The position numbers and the translations under genes were made by a program. A DNA stretch of 13,441 nt from Scatosoma sp045658805 (GTDB lineage Bacteria > Bacillota > Clostridia > Christensenellales > Borkfalkiaceae): assembly GCA_045658805.1 (NCBI GenBank), contig JAZOVQ010000001.1:1-13441 (forward strand), in the 5' to 3' direction. Positions within the stretch are counted from its first letter, which is position 1. The number at the start of each line of letters is the position of its first letter. Below the pieces are notes generated by a model. That model was not told the origin of the DNA, did not search any database, and saw only the letters and a list, made by a program, of their open reading frames with translations. This document shows, piece after piece, positions 7,550 through 13,441 of the stretch.

Positions 7550-8708
7550 TCGTGTAAATGAAGAATGTATCGAAACCCCCAATAACGAAATAGAAGGCAC
7601 CATGTCCGAGATGAACACGGAAAAGACGTGGGACGGCGAAACGATTTTGGCGGTTAAAAACCTGCAAAAGCACTTCGTTGTTGCTAAAAGCTTTTTCGGT
7701 AAACCCTTAAAATATTTGAAAGCAGTTGATAACGTTTCTTTCACTTTGAAGAAAGGTAAAACGCTTGGTATCGTAGGGGAATCGGGCTGCGGTAAAACGA
7801 CGATGGGCCGTACCATTTTGCGCCTTTACGACGTAACGGGCGGTGAAGTTTGGTTTAAAGGTCAAGAAGTTTCTAAAATTTCCGATAAGGAATTTGACAA
7901 GCTTCGTCCCAATATGCAAATGATTTTCCAAGATCCGTATGCAAGTCTTTCCCCCCGTTTGACGGTAGGTGAAATTATCGGGGAAGCGGCTCGTCAGCAC
8001 GGCTTGGTAAGCAACGCTAACTATCGTGAATACGTTTTGAACGTAATGCGTCGTTGCGGCTTGCAACCTCATTATTTCGATCGTTACCCTCACGAATTTT
8101 CGGGCGGTCAAAGACAACGTATTTGTATTGCAAGAGCGCTTGCGCTCAATCCTGATTTGGTTATTTGCGACGAACCCGTTTCGGCGCTTGACGTATCCAT
8201 TCAGGCGCAAATTATCAATATGTTGAAGGATTTGCAAAAAGACCTCGGCTTGACCTACGTATTTATTTCGCACGACTTGTCGGTTGTTAAACATATTTCC
8301 GACGAAGTTGGCGTAATGTACTTGGGCAGCATGGTGGAATTTGGCTCGAAGGAAAGCATTTTTAGCAACACGTTGCACCCTTACACGAAAGCGTTGTTCT
8401 CGGCTGTTCCCGTGCCTAATCCCCACGTGAAGATGAACCGCGTAATTTTGAAAGGGGACATTCCTTCTCCCGTTAATCCTCCCAAAGGCTGTAAATTCCA
8501 TACTCGTTGCGAATATTGCACCAGTATGTGTAAAGAAATTCCGCCTCGTTATAAAGAAGTGGAAGCAGGACATTTCTGTGCTTGCCACCTTTACAACAGC
8601 CAGGAAGAAAACGAAAGCATTATGCAGGAATGGGATGCTCAAACGGCAGGTCAAGAGGCAGTTACACCTTTAACTGCGCCGGTATACTTTGAAAATTCTG
8701 AACAGTAA
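7542..8708 (+). CDS. oppF: Opp/Dpp-type ABC transporter ATPase, OppF subunit
   Basis: Partner ATPase of OppD in the cytoplasm, 388 residues from the ATG at 7542, which overlaps the oppD stop by eight bases and implies translational coupling. Walker A is GESGCGKT (79-86), the Q-loop Q is at 130 (IFQDPYASLSP), the signature is FSGGQ (186-190), Walker B is LVICDEP with Glu211, and the switch His is 244. Both ATPases keep all catalytic residues, so both ATP sites look competent. HPYTKALFSAVP (279-290) is the OppF-type C-terminal motif. Cysteines 317, 323, 330 and 348 fit the family's iron-sulfur pattern; Cys326 and Cys346 are additional. Residues 1-30 form an acidic N-terminal extension, and about 38 acidic/Gln-rich residues follow the last family motif. 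Confidence 0.95.
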   Translation: MTDRVNEECIETPNNEIEGTMSEMNTEKTWDGETILAVKNLQKHFVVAKSFFGKPLKYLKAVDNVSFTLKKGKTLGIVGESGCGKTTMGRTILRLYDVTGGEVWFKGQEVSKISDKEFDKLRPNMQMIFQDPYASLSPRLTVGEIIGEAARQHGLVSNANYREYVLNVMRRCGLQPHYFDRYPHEFSGGQRQRICIARALALNPDLVICDEPVSALDVSIQAQIINMLKDLQKDLGLTYVFISHDLSVVKHISDEVGVMYLGSMVEFGSKESIFSNTLHPYTKALFSAVPVPNPHVKMNRVILKGDIPSPVNPPKGCKFHTRCEYCTSMCKEIPPRYKEVEAGHFCACHLYNSQEENESIMQEWDAQTAGQEAVTPLTAPVYFENSEQ

Positions 8709-8734
8709 GCTTTGTAGGCTGCAATGGAGAACGT

Positions 8735-8986
8735 ATGGCAAAGAAGGAAAAGAAACAAGACGATTTGGATACCGAAACGACGTTTGCGGATATGAACGTC
8801 GAAGGTTTCCATTGGTACGATCCTTCTAAAAAAAGCGGTAAAAAATCCGCGCCGATAGGAAAGCTCACCCGAAAGGAATATTGGGCGATGGTACGAGGCG
8901 CGTTTGCCGCAATGCTTCCTATGATTTTGTGTATCGGCATAGGAGCAACGGCCATGGTTCTATTCGCTTATTTATGGCTTGGCTAA
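8735..8986 (+). CDS. Unrecognised small protein with one C-terminal membrane helix, end of the opp operon
   Basis: An 83-residue protein that I do not recognise. Residues 1-50 are soluble and Lys-rich (KK, KKSGKK) with a block of acidic and aromatic residues (ETTFADMNVEGFHWYDP, 14-30). Residues about 56-81 form one hydrophobic helix ending almost at the C-terminus. The Lys-rich part should stay in the cytoplasm, so this looks tail-anchored. A GGAGA site (8726-8730) precedes the ATG at normal spacing, the gap to oppF is only 26 bases, and the operon terminator lies 10 bases after the stop. It is therefore co-transcribed with the importer and may assist or tether the OppD/OppF ATPases. This role is inferred from position and topology only. 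Confidence 0.82.
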   Translation: MAKKEKKQDDLDTETTFADMNVEGFHWYDPSKKSGKKSAPIGKLTRKEYWAMVRGAFAAMLPMILCIGIGATAMVLFAYLWLG

Positions 8987-8996
8987 AAGAAAAAAT

Positions 8997-9030
8997 AAAA
9001 ACAGCTTGATCGATGGTCAAGCTGTTTTTT
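8997..9030. terminator. Bidirectional intrinsic terminator between the opp operon and the convergent lipoprotein gene
   Basis: Perfect 9-bp stem ACAGCTTGA (9001-9009) / TCAAGCTGT (9017-9025) with a 7-base loop, extended by A-T pairs and followed by a T-run (9025-9030). The left flank is A-rich, giving a T-rich tail on the - strand as well. It serves the + operon and the - gene at 9054-9758. Confidence 0.93.
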
Positions 9031-9053
9031 GTTTGCAAAAAATTAAACCGACT

Positions 9054-9758
9054 TTACGATTGTCGCTTGGCAAGAATTTTTCCTGTTTCCGCGTGCATAA
9101 GAAAGGCAACGATACCACCGTTTCGATCGATAACCCCAACGTAATAAAAGGCCGAATCTTCATAAATCAACCGCAAATAAATTTCTCCCGTGAAGCCGTA
9201 TTTATCGGTCATACCTTGAAACAAGCTGCTTTCATTGGTTGTTAAAAGCCGCAGTGCTTCTTCAGGGGAAAGGGTATGCTCCGTAAGGACGGATTGCGCC
9301 GTCACCTCGACCATGGTATCGCCATATTCAATTTTACAAAGCAGTTTACGGGCGTTGGAAAGGTCGGCGGAGCAGGAAAAATAATATTCGGCTTTTACGC
9401 CGTCGTAGGACATTTCGCCGCCATAGCTTTGTTCGCCGTCCGAGAAAGTAACGTTGCATTTTTTATCTCCCGACGGGGCGATAACGTACACTTCCGTCCG
9501 CACCGATTTTTCGCGCGGTATACCGTCCGCTTGATAAGGATATTCTTTGTTTACGGAATACACACGCAAAGACAAATCGTCCATTTCGGCGATAAAGATA
9601 TTGTTTCGCAATTCGGAGACGTAATCAAAATAGACCACTTCGTTTGTGCAGGCGCAAAAAAGCAAGAGGGGAAAGCAAAACGCAGCCAGCAAAATTAACG
9701 CAAAGCGTTTTTTTATCGAGGGTAAAAACGAACGAAATTGGATGTAAAAATGCTTCAT
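9054..9758 (-). CDS. Hypothetical lipoprotein with a possible PepSY-like C-terminal segment
   Basis: A 234-residue protein I do not recognise. Residues about 16-36 are a signal peptide: basic KKR, a hydrophobic run, then F-C-A-C with Cys37 as probable lipid-modified residue. This indicates export and anchoring to the outer face of the membrane. The mature part is beta-rich in prediction, with Cys101, Cys129 and Cys141. The C-terminus (about 192-231: IYLRLIYEDSAFYYVGVID, then GGIVAFLMHAETGKILAKR) resembles the end of PepSY-like or substrate-processing beta domains, but the match is weak. No ribosome site precedes the ATG, and a -10-like TAGAAT sits seven bases upstream, so the start is less certain. 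The signal peptide and sensible composition favour this strand over the + strand reading of the same stretch. It is divergent from the gene at 9873 and ends at the shared terminator. Confidence 0.8.
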   Translation of the reverse strand: MKHFYIQFRSFLPSIKKRFALILLAAFCFPLLLFCACTNEVVYFDYVSELRNNIFIAEMDDLSLRVYSVNKEYPYQADGIPREKSVRTEVYVIAPSGDKKCNVTFSDGEQSYGGEMSYDGVKAEYYFSCSADLSNARKLLCKIEYGDTMVEVTAQSVLTEHTLSPEEALRLLTTNESSLFQGMTDKYGFTGEIYLRLIYEDSAFYYVGVIDRNGGIVAFLMHAETGKILAKRQS

Positions 9759-9815
9759 GCTTACATTCTATTAAAAAAACATGCAAAAGATACCAAACAA
9801 ATTTCGTTTATACAG

Positions 9816-9844
9816 TTGATTTTTTGTTTTTGTTGTGGTAAAAT
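9816..9844 (+). promoter_or_regulatory. Sigma-A type promoter of the 9873 gene
   Basis: TTGATT (9816-9821), a 17-base spacer, then TAAAAT (9839-9844). Transcription would start near 9851, just ahead of the ribosome site GGGAGGAG (9859-9866). The leader is only about 22 nt. No separate promoter was seen before guaB, so it may also drive guaB. Confidence 0.7.
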
Positions 9845-9872
9845 AGTATAAATAAACTGGGAGGAGTAGTAT

Positions 9873-10487
9873 ATGGGCGTCGATAAAGTTATTCTTCGCG
9901 CATTTTTAAGTACGCTTGCAGCAATTGCGCTGTTGTTCGTATTTATGTTTTCTGCGCTCATTTTTATATACCCTTCCACGATGATGGAAATCACCTACGA
10001 TCTCGGTATGGATTCGGCGAGCATTAGCTTTGCGGAAACCGCGTACGATAGAAGCGAAGAAGTGTATTATATCGCATACGCAACGGAGGTTGCTATCGGG
10101 ATTGACGATTACCAAGAAATTGAGCTTTGCGGTGAGCGCTTTATTGCCGACGAAAATTTTGCGGAATATTGTAACGCAAAGGAATTGCCCGCAGAGGTAG
10201 ATATGACATACGAGCAGTATATTTACGGTCAAGTATGCGTATCCAAGTATAATTTAGGTAAAAAGGAAGCGGCGGTACAGCGTTCTATTGAACTTGTAGG
10301 AAACAGCTTCCCGAAAAATAATGCAATGGTTGCAATGCTTATCACGGTAATGAACGACGCGGACAGCGCATTAAAAGATAAGCTTGTAACGAGAATGACG
10401 GAAATTCAAACGCAAAGCGAGGCGTTTGGGCTTTCCGAAACGGACGCAACCTATTTGGCAAACATATTGTCTGTTGCGACGAAGTAA
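9873..10487 (+). CDS. Hypothetical membrane-anchored extracytoplasmic protein
   Basis: A 204-residue protein that I cannot assign to a family. Residues about 8-33 are one hydrophobic helix preceded by Lys5 and Arg9, so it is either an uncleaved anchor or a signal peptide; no lipobox cysteine is present. The rest appears mostly alpha-helical and acidic, with Ala-rich helices (SFAETAYDRSEEVYYIAYATEVAIG, written here in parts: SFAETAYDRSEE and VYYIAYATEVAIG), somewhat like TPR/Sel1-type helical repeats, but no clear repeat period is visible. Cys86, Cys100 and Cys122 could form disulphides outside the cell. Expression signals are strong: a good promoter and GGGAGGAG seven bases before the ATG. 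It is 65 bases upstream of guaB and may be co-transcribed with it. The divergent neighbour is also an envelope protein, so the two may act together. Confidence 0.82.
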   Translation: MGVDKVILRAFLSTLAAIALLFVFMFSALIFIYPSTMMEITYDLGMDSASISFAETAYDRSEEVYYIAYATEVAIGIDDYQEIELCGERFIADENFAEYCNAKELPAEVDMTYEQYIYGQVCVSKYNLGKKEAAVQRSIELVGNSFPKNNAMVAMLITVMNDADSALKDKLVTRMTEIQTQSEAFGLSETDATYLANILSVATK

Positions 10488-10552
10488 AAAAACGAAAAAT
10501 AGATAGGGCGAAAAAATAGAGAAAGACGATTATTACGAAAGGAGAAAAAACT

Positions 10553-12007
10553 ATGAGCAGCAAAATCGTAAAAGAAGGCTTAACGTTTGACGACGTGCTT
10601 TTGATTCCTCAAGCATCGAACGTTCTTCCTGCAGACGTGTGCTTAAAGACGCAACTGACGGACAAAATCAAATTGAATTTGCCGTTGATTAGTGCCGCAA
10701 TGGACACCGTAACCGAGAGCCGTATGGCTATCGCTATGGCGAGAGAAGGTGGTATGGGTATCATTCATAAGAATATGTCCATTGAAGAACAAGCATCGCA
10801 CGTAGACAAAGTAAAACGTAGCGAACACGGCGTTATCACCGATCCTTTCTTTCTCGCGCCCGATAATCTTGTAAAAGACGCAATTGCGTTGATGGAAAAA
10901 TACCGCATTAGCGGTGTACCCATCACCAAGGACGGCAAATTGGTAGGTATCCTTACCAACCGTGATTTGCGTTTTGAACATAACTTCGAACAACCTATTT
11001 CCAACATAATGACCAAGGAAAATTTGGTTACTGCGCCCGTTGGCACTTCTTTGGAAGAGGCGAAAGTTATTCTCGGCAAGCATAGAATTGAAAAACTTCC
11101 CATTGTAGACGAAAAAGGCTATTTGAAGGGATTGATTACCATTAAGGATATCGAAAAATCCATTCAATATCCCAATTCCGCAAGGGACGAAAACGGTAGG
11201 TTGCTCGTTGGTGCAGCGGTAGGTACGGCGGCGAATACGATGGATCGTATTGCGGCGCTTATCGAAGCGCGCGCAGACGTAATTGCTATTGATACGGCGC
11301 ATGGCCATTCGAAAGGCGTGCTTGAAAAAGTGGAACAAATCAAAGCGAAATATCCTGGCATTACGCTCATTGCAGGTAACGTTGCAACGGCTGCCGCTAC
11401 GGAAGCGCTTTTCAAAGCAGGCGCGGACGTTGTAAAGGTAGGTATTGGTCCTGGTTCCATTTGTACGACGCGTATCGTTGCAGGTATCGGCGTACCTCAG
11501 CTCACCGCAGTTATGGATTGCGCTGAAATGGCAGACAAACTTGGTAAGAGAATTATCGCGGACGGCGGTATCAAATATAGCGGCGACATCGTTAAAGCCT
11601 TGGCGGCAGGCGGTAGCGCAGTAATGGTAGGTTCCTTGTTGGCAGGTACGTTGGAAAGCCCTGGCGAAGTGGAATTGTATCAAGGCAGAAGTTACAAAGT
11701 ATATAGAGGTATGGGCTCGCTTTCGGCAATGGCGGCAGGAAGCAAGGATAGATACTTCCAAGAAAATGAAAAGAAATTTGTACCCGAAGGGGTTGAAGGC
11801 CGCGTTCCTTATAGAGGAAGCGTAGCGGACGTAATTTACCAAATGAAGGGCGGTTTGCGCTCTGGTATGGGATATTGCGGCAAGGCGACTATCGAAGATT
11901 TGCGTACGAGTTCGGAATTTGTCCGTATCACCAATGCAAGTCTTGTTGAAAGCCACCCTCACGACATTTCTATCAGCAAGGAAGCGCCCAACTATTCTCA
12001 ACATTAA
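10553..12007 (+). CDS. guaB: IMP dehydrogenase
   Basis: Catalyses the NAD-dependent oxidation of IMP to XMP, the committed step of guanine nucleotide synthesis, in the cytoplasm. It has 484 residues, the usual bacterial length. The TIM-barrel N-terminus has FDDVLLIPQ (12-20) and PLISAAMDTVTE (44-55). Two CBS domains interrupt the barrel at about 97-150 and 153-205; these usually bind ATP or related nucleotides and tune activity. The catalytic loop GPGSICTTRIV carries Cys304. DGGI (338-341), GSLLAGT and RGMGS follow. The Arg-Tyr dyad is in DRYFQ (Arg400-Tyr401), and the flap ends with VEGRVPYRG. All key residues are present. AAAGGAG (10538-10544) precedes the ATG by eight bases. It lies directly upstream of guaA, which uses its product. 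No purine riboswitch was seen in the short leader. Confidence 0.98.
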   Translation: MSSKIVKEGLTFDDVLLIPQASNVLPADVCLKTQLTDKIKLNLPLISAAMDTVTESRMAIAMAREGGMGIIHKNMSIEEQASHVDKVKRSEHGVITDPFFLAPDNLVKDAIALMEKYRISGVPITKDGKLVGILTNRDLRFEHNFEQPISNIMTKENLVTAPVGTSLEEAKVILGKHRIEKLPIVDEKGYLKGLITIKDIEKSIQYPNSARDENGRLLVGAAVGTAANTMDRIAALIEARADVIAIDTAHGHSKGVLEKVEQIKAKYPGITLIAGNVATAAATEALFKAGADVVKVGIGPGSICTTRIVAGIGVPQLTAVMDCAEMADKLGKRIIADGGIKYSGDIVKALAAGGSAVMVGSLLAGTLESPGEVELYQGRSYKVYRGMGSLSAMAAGSKDRYFQENEKKFVPEGVEGRVPYRGSVADVIYQMKGGLRSGMGYCGKATIEDLRTSSEFVRITNASLVESHPHDISISKEAPNYSQH

Positions 12008-12012
12008 TGGTA

Positions 12013-12052
12013 AGAAGAATGCGCGGAAATATCCATGATTGCGCATTCTTTT
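12013..12052 (+). terminator. Hairpin after guaB, possible weak terminator
   Basis: A perfect 10-bp inverted repeat AAGAATGCGC (12015-12024) / GCGCATTCTT (12041-12050), with a 16-base loop and further G-U and A-T closing pairs. It begins a few bases after the guaB stop. The T-tract is short (TTCTTTTG), so it may let part of the transcription through to guaA rather than stop it fully. Confidence 0.5.
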
Positions 12053-12103
12053 GCATTTGCACAACAAGCCCGTATCAAGCGGGGAACATACAATATATAA
12101 CAC

Positions 12104-12110
12104 AAGGAGA
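12104..12110 (+). promoter_or_regulatory. Ribosome binding site that fixes the guaA start
   Basis: AAGGAGA six bases before ATG 12117. The frame stays open back to an ATG at 12039, but that one has no such site and sits inside the hairpin following guaB, so 12117 is chosen. Confidence 0.85.
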
Positions 12111-12116
12111 TACATT

Positions 12117-13097
12117 ATGCAAAACAACGTACGTCCGGAAACGATGGAACGTATCACCAATAAAGCGCTTGCAGACGCATTTATCGCAGAGCAGGTTGCA
12201 GAAATTCGCGCGCAGGTAGGCGACAAAAAAGTATTGTTGGCACTGTCGGGCGGCGTAGATTCGTCGGTTGTTGCCGCGCTTTTAATTAAAGCAATCGGCA
12301 AACAGCTTGTATGCGTGCACGTAAACCACGGCTTAATGCGTAAAGGCGAAAGCGAAGCGGTTATCGAAGTGTTTAGAAATCAGTTGGACGCAAACCTCGT
12401 TTACGTGGATGCGACCGACCGTTTCCTTGATTTGCTTGCAGGCGTAGAAGAACCCGAAAGAAAACGTAAAATTATCGGCGGCGAATTTATCAAAGTTTTT
12501 GATGAGGAAGCAAGCAAATTGCAAGGCATTTCTTTCCTTGCACAAGGTACCATTTATCCCGACATTTTGGAAAGCGACGGCGTAAAAGCGCACCACAACG
12601 TAGGCGGATTGCCCGAAGATATGCAATTTGAATTGGTAGAACCTTTGCGTTTGCTTTATAAGGACGAAGTGCGCGCAGTGGGCGACGCGCTTGGCTTGCC
12701 TTATGAAATGGTATATCGTCAACCTTTCCCTGGTCCTGGCCTTGGCGTTCGTTGCTTGGGCGCAATCACTCGCGAAAGATTGGAAGCAGTACGCGAATCG
12801 GACGCAATTTTGCGTGAAGAATTTGCGAAAAACGGTTTGGATACCAAGGTTTGGCAGTATTTCACCGCCGTACCCGAATTTAGATCGGTAGGGGTGAAAA
12901 ACGGTAAGCGTACGTACGCATATCCCGTTATTATCCGCGCGGTAAATACGGTAGACGCTATGACTGCAACCATTGAAGAAATCCCTTACGACGTGTTGAA
13001 GAAAATAACCGACCGTATCACTTCCGAAGTGGAAAACGTAAACCGCGTGCTTTACGATTTAACGCCGAAGCCCTGCGGAACGATTGAATGGGAATAA
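12117..13097 (+). CDS. guaA: GMP synthase ATP-pyrophosphatase subunit, lacking the glutamine amidotransferase domain
   Basis: Converts XMP to GMP with ATP and ammonia through an adenylyl-XMP intermediate; the second step after GuaB. It has 326 residues, against about 510-525 for the fused bacterial enzyme. The PP-loop LLALSGGVDSS ends at residue 50 (SGGVDSS, 44-50). Further family motifs are KRKIIGGEF (116-124), AQGTIYPDILES (142-153), HHNVGGLPEDM (159-169) and RQPFPGPGLGVR (201-212). The dimerisation domain ends with KPCGTIEWE (318-326), the normal C-terminus of GuaA. What is missing is the roughly 190-residue N-terminal class I amidotransferase with its Cys-His-Glu triad; only about 25 residues precede the start of the PP-loop domain. 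The upstream gap has no room for it. A separate amidotransferase subunit, as in archaea, or direct use of ammonia is expected. The frame is clean, so this is not a visible frameshift. Confidence 0.95.
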   Translation: MQNNVRPETMERITNKALADAFIAEQVAEIRAQVGDKKVLLALSGGVDSSVVAALLIKAIGKQLVCVHVNHGLMRKGESEAVIEVFRNQLDANLVYVDATDRFLDLLAGVEEPERKRKIIGGEFIKVFDEEASKLQGISFLAQGTIYPDILESDGVKAHHNVGGLPEDMQFELVEPLRLLYKDEVRAVGDALGLPYEMVYRQPFPGPGLGVRCLGAITRERLEAVRESDAILREEFAKNGLDTKVWQYFTAVPEFRSVGVKNGKRTYAYPVIIRAVNTVDAMTATIEEIPYDVLKKITDRITSEVENVNRVLYDLTPKPCGTIEWE

Positions 13098-13156
13098 TCA
13101 ACGAAATCACGCAAAGCCTTATAAACAGCGGATTTTTGGTTTTCAAAAACGGAAAA

Positions 13157-13178
13157 TGATACCGTTTTGATACCTTTT
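13157..13178. repeat. Tandem 11-bp direct repeat, operator-like
   Basis: TGATACCGTTT (13157-13167) is followed immediately by TGATACCTTTT (13168-13178), 10 of 11 bases identical. A third TGATAC is at 13187-13192. The 11-base period is one helical turn, and the repeat overlaps the -35 of the promoter at 13167. This fits a binding site for a regulator, although the region is AT-rich and chance cannot be excluded. Confidence 0.4.
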
Positions 13179-13195
13179 GATTATCCTGATACAAT
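13167..13195 (+). promoter_or_regulatory. Promoter reading into the 13206-13254 hairpin
   Basis: TTGATA (13167-13172), a 17-base spacer, TACAAT (13190-13195). Transcription would begin near 13202, only a few bases before the strong hairpin terminator. There is no + strand coding region behind it in the window. Confidence 0.5.
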
Positions 13196-13205
13196 AAAAT
13201 AGGAG

Positions 13206-13254
13206 AAAAGCCTCTCTTATTTGAACGCTTAAAGTTCAAGTAAGAGGGGCTTTT
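13206..13254. terminator. Very strong bidirectional intrinsic terminator
   Basis: A 21-bp uninterrupted stem (13206-13226 with 13234-13254, including two G-U pairs) and a 7-base loop GCTTAAA. The core is GCCTCTCTTA pairing with TAAGAGGGGC, flanked by A-run and T-run. It separates guaA on the + strand from the convergent - strand gene at the right edge and can serve both. Confidence 0.92.
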
Positions 13255-13271
13255 TGTATGCAAATTATGTA

Positions 13272-13441
13272 TCAATTAGGTTGCTTTCGGTTTGGAAAAT
13301 ATGCTTCCAGCCTAGCGACGTATTCTGCGGCTGTGATGTTCCCTTCGGTACATTCGTCGCGCATAGTAAGGGCTTTGTATTTCCAACTCTTAAATTCTTT
13401 TTCTTTGAGTTGTTTGGAACGCACGCGCGCTGCGTAACGCT
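13272..13441 (-). CDS. 3' end of an unidentified gene, cut by the window edge
   Basis: The - strand has an open frame from the window edge (first full codon at 13439) to a TGA at 13272-13274, giving 55 C-terminal residues. The peptide reads like a real protein: YAARVRSKQLKEKEFKSW, then YKALTMRDECTEGNITAAEY, then VARLEAYFP. Its pattern, Y-x-x-R with basic helix, F-x-x-W, R-D-x-C, G-x-I-T/S-x-x-E-Y, is reminiscent of the C-terminal helices of DUF6076-type proteins found in Bacillota and their mobile elements. That link is from memory and weak. The stop is followed on this strand by the 13206-13254 terminator. The start and most of the gene lie outside the window. Confidence 0.68.
   Translation of the reverse strand, partial: RYAARVRSKQLKEKEFKSWKYKALTMRDECTEGNITAAEYVARLEAYFPNRKQPN

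Noticed and set aside
6140..7816. Long open frame antisense to oppC/oppD/oppF (558 codons)
   Set aside because: It crosses three genes with clear ABC motifs and shows no domain of its own.
8979..9245. + strand open frame beginning at the end of the small membrane protein gene
   Set aside because: It runs through the intrinsic terminator and then antisense to the lipoprotein gene, without a ribosome site.
9276..9698. + strand open frame over the lipoprotein gene
   Set aside because: The - strand reading has a signal peptide, lipobox and downstream terminator; the + reading has none of these.
10488..10552. Purine riboswitch or separate promoter before guaB
   Set aside because: The 65-base gap is A-rich with no conserved riboswitch core and no acceptable -35/-10 pair.
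12039..12116. Upstream extension of guaA to ATG 12039
   Set aside because: No ribosome site; the extra 26 residues do not resemble GuaA, and AAGGAGA fits ATG 12117.
10643..12301. Long open frame antisense to guaB/guaA (552 codons)
   Set aside because: Opposite two well-identified enzymes; composition is biased and there are no recognisable motifs.

Overview
The window looks like the chromosome of a Gram-positive, low-to-mid GC member of the Bacillota, probably an uncultured Clostridia-type gut bacterium. The basis is the strong Shine-Dalgarno sites (GGAGG-type), sigma-A style promoters (TTGACA-17-TAAAAT), several lipoproteins with lipobox cysteines but no outer-membrane proteins, and GuaB/GuaA sequences of clostridial flavour. 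The species cannot be named from the sequence alone.

Bases 1-8995 form one transcription unit on the + strand. A strong promoter (84-112) and a structured leader are followed by a surface lipoprotein with InlB-like repeats (207-1481). Next comes a complete Opp/Dpp-type ABC importer: an oversized substrate-binding lipoprotein (oppA), two permeases (oppB, oppC) and two ATPases (oppD, oppF). The unit ends with an unrecognised 83-residue protein with one C-terminal membrane helix, then a hairpin terminator (8997-9030). The transporter is recognisable from its motifs, but nearly every component carries extra sequence. OppA has an insertion of about 225 residues, OppC a long external loop and an acidic N-terminus, OppD a basic N-terminal extension and an insert of about 45 residues between Walker A and the Q-loop, and OppF extensions at both ends. 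The flanking lipoprotein and the small membrane protein may be accessory parts of this importer.

Bases 9054-10487 hold two divergent unknown envelope genes: a lipoprotein on the - strand (9054-9758), and a membrane-anchored extracytoplasmic protein on the + strand (9873-10487) with a clear promoter and ribosome binding site. The lipoprotein shares the 8997-9030 terminator with the opp operon.

Bases 10553-13097 hold guaB (IMP dehydrogenase) and guaA, the two steps from IMP to GMP. GuaA here is only the ATP-pyrophosphatase/dimerisation half. The glutamine amidotransferase domain that is normally fused to it in bacteria is absent, and nothing else in the window supplies it.

The right end (13098-13441) holds a good promoter (13167-13195) firing straight into a 21-bp hairpin terminator (13206-13254), which is a candidate very short RNA. 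Beyond it is the 3' end of a - strand gene cut by the window edge. No rRNA, tRNA, CRISPR array, insertion sequence or recombinase gene was seen.
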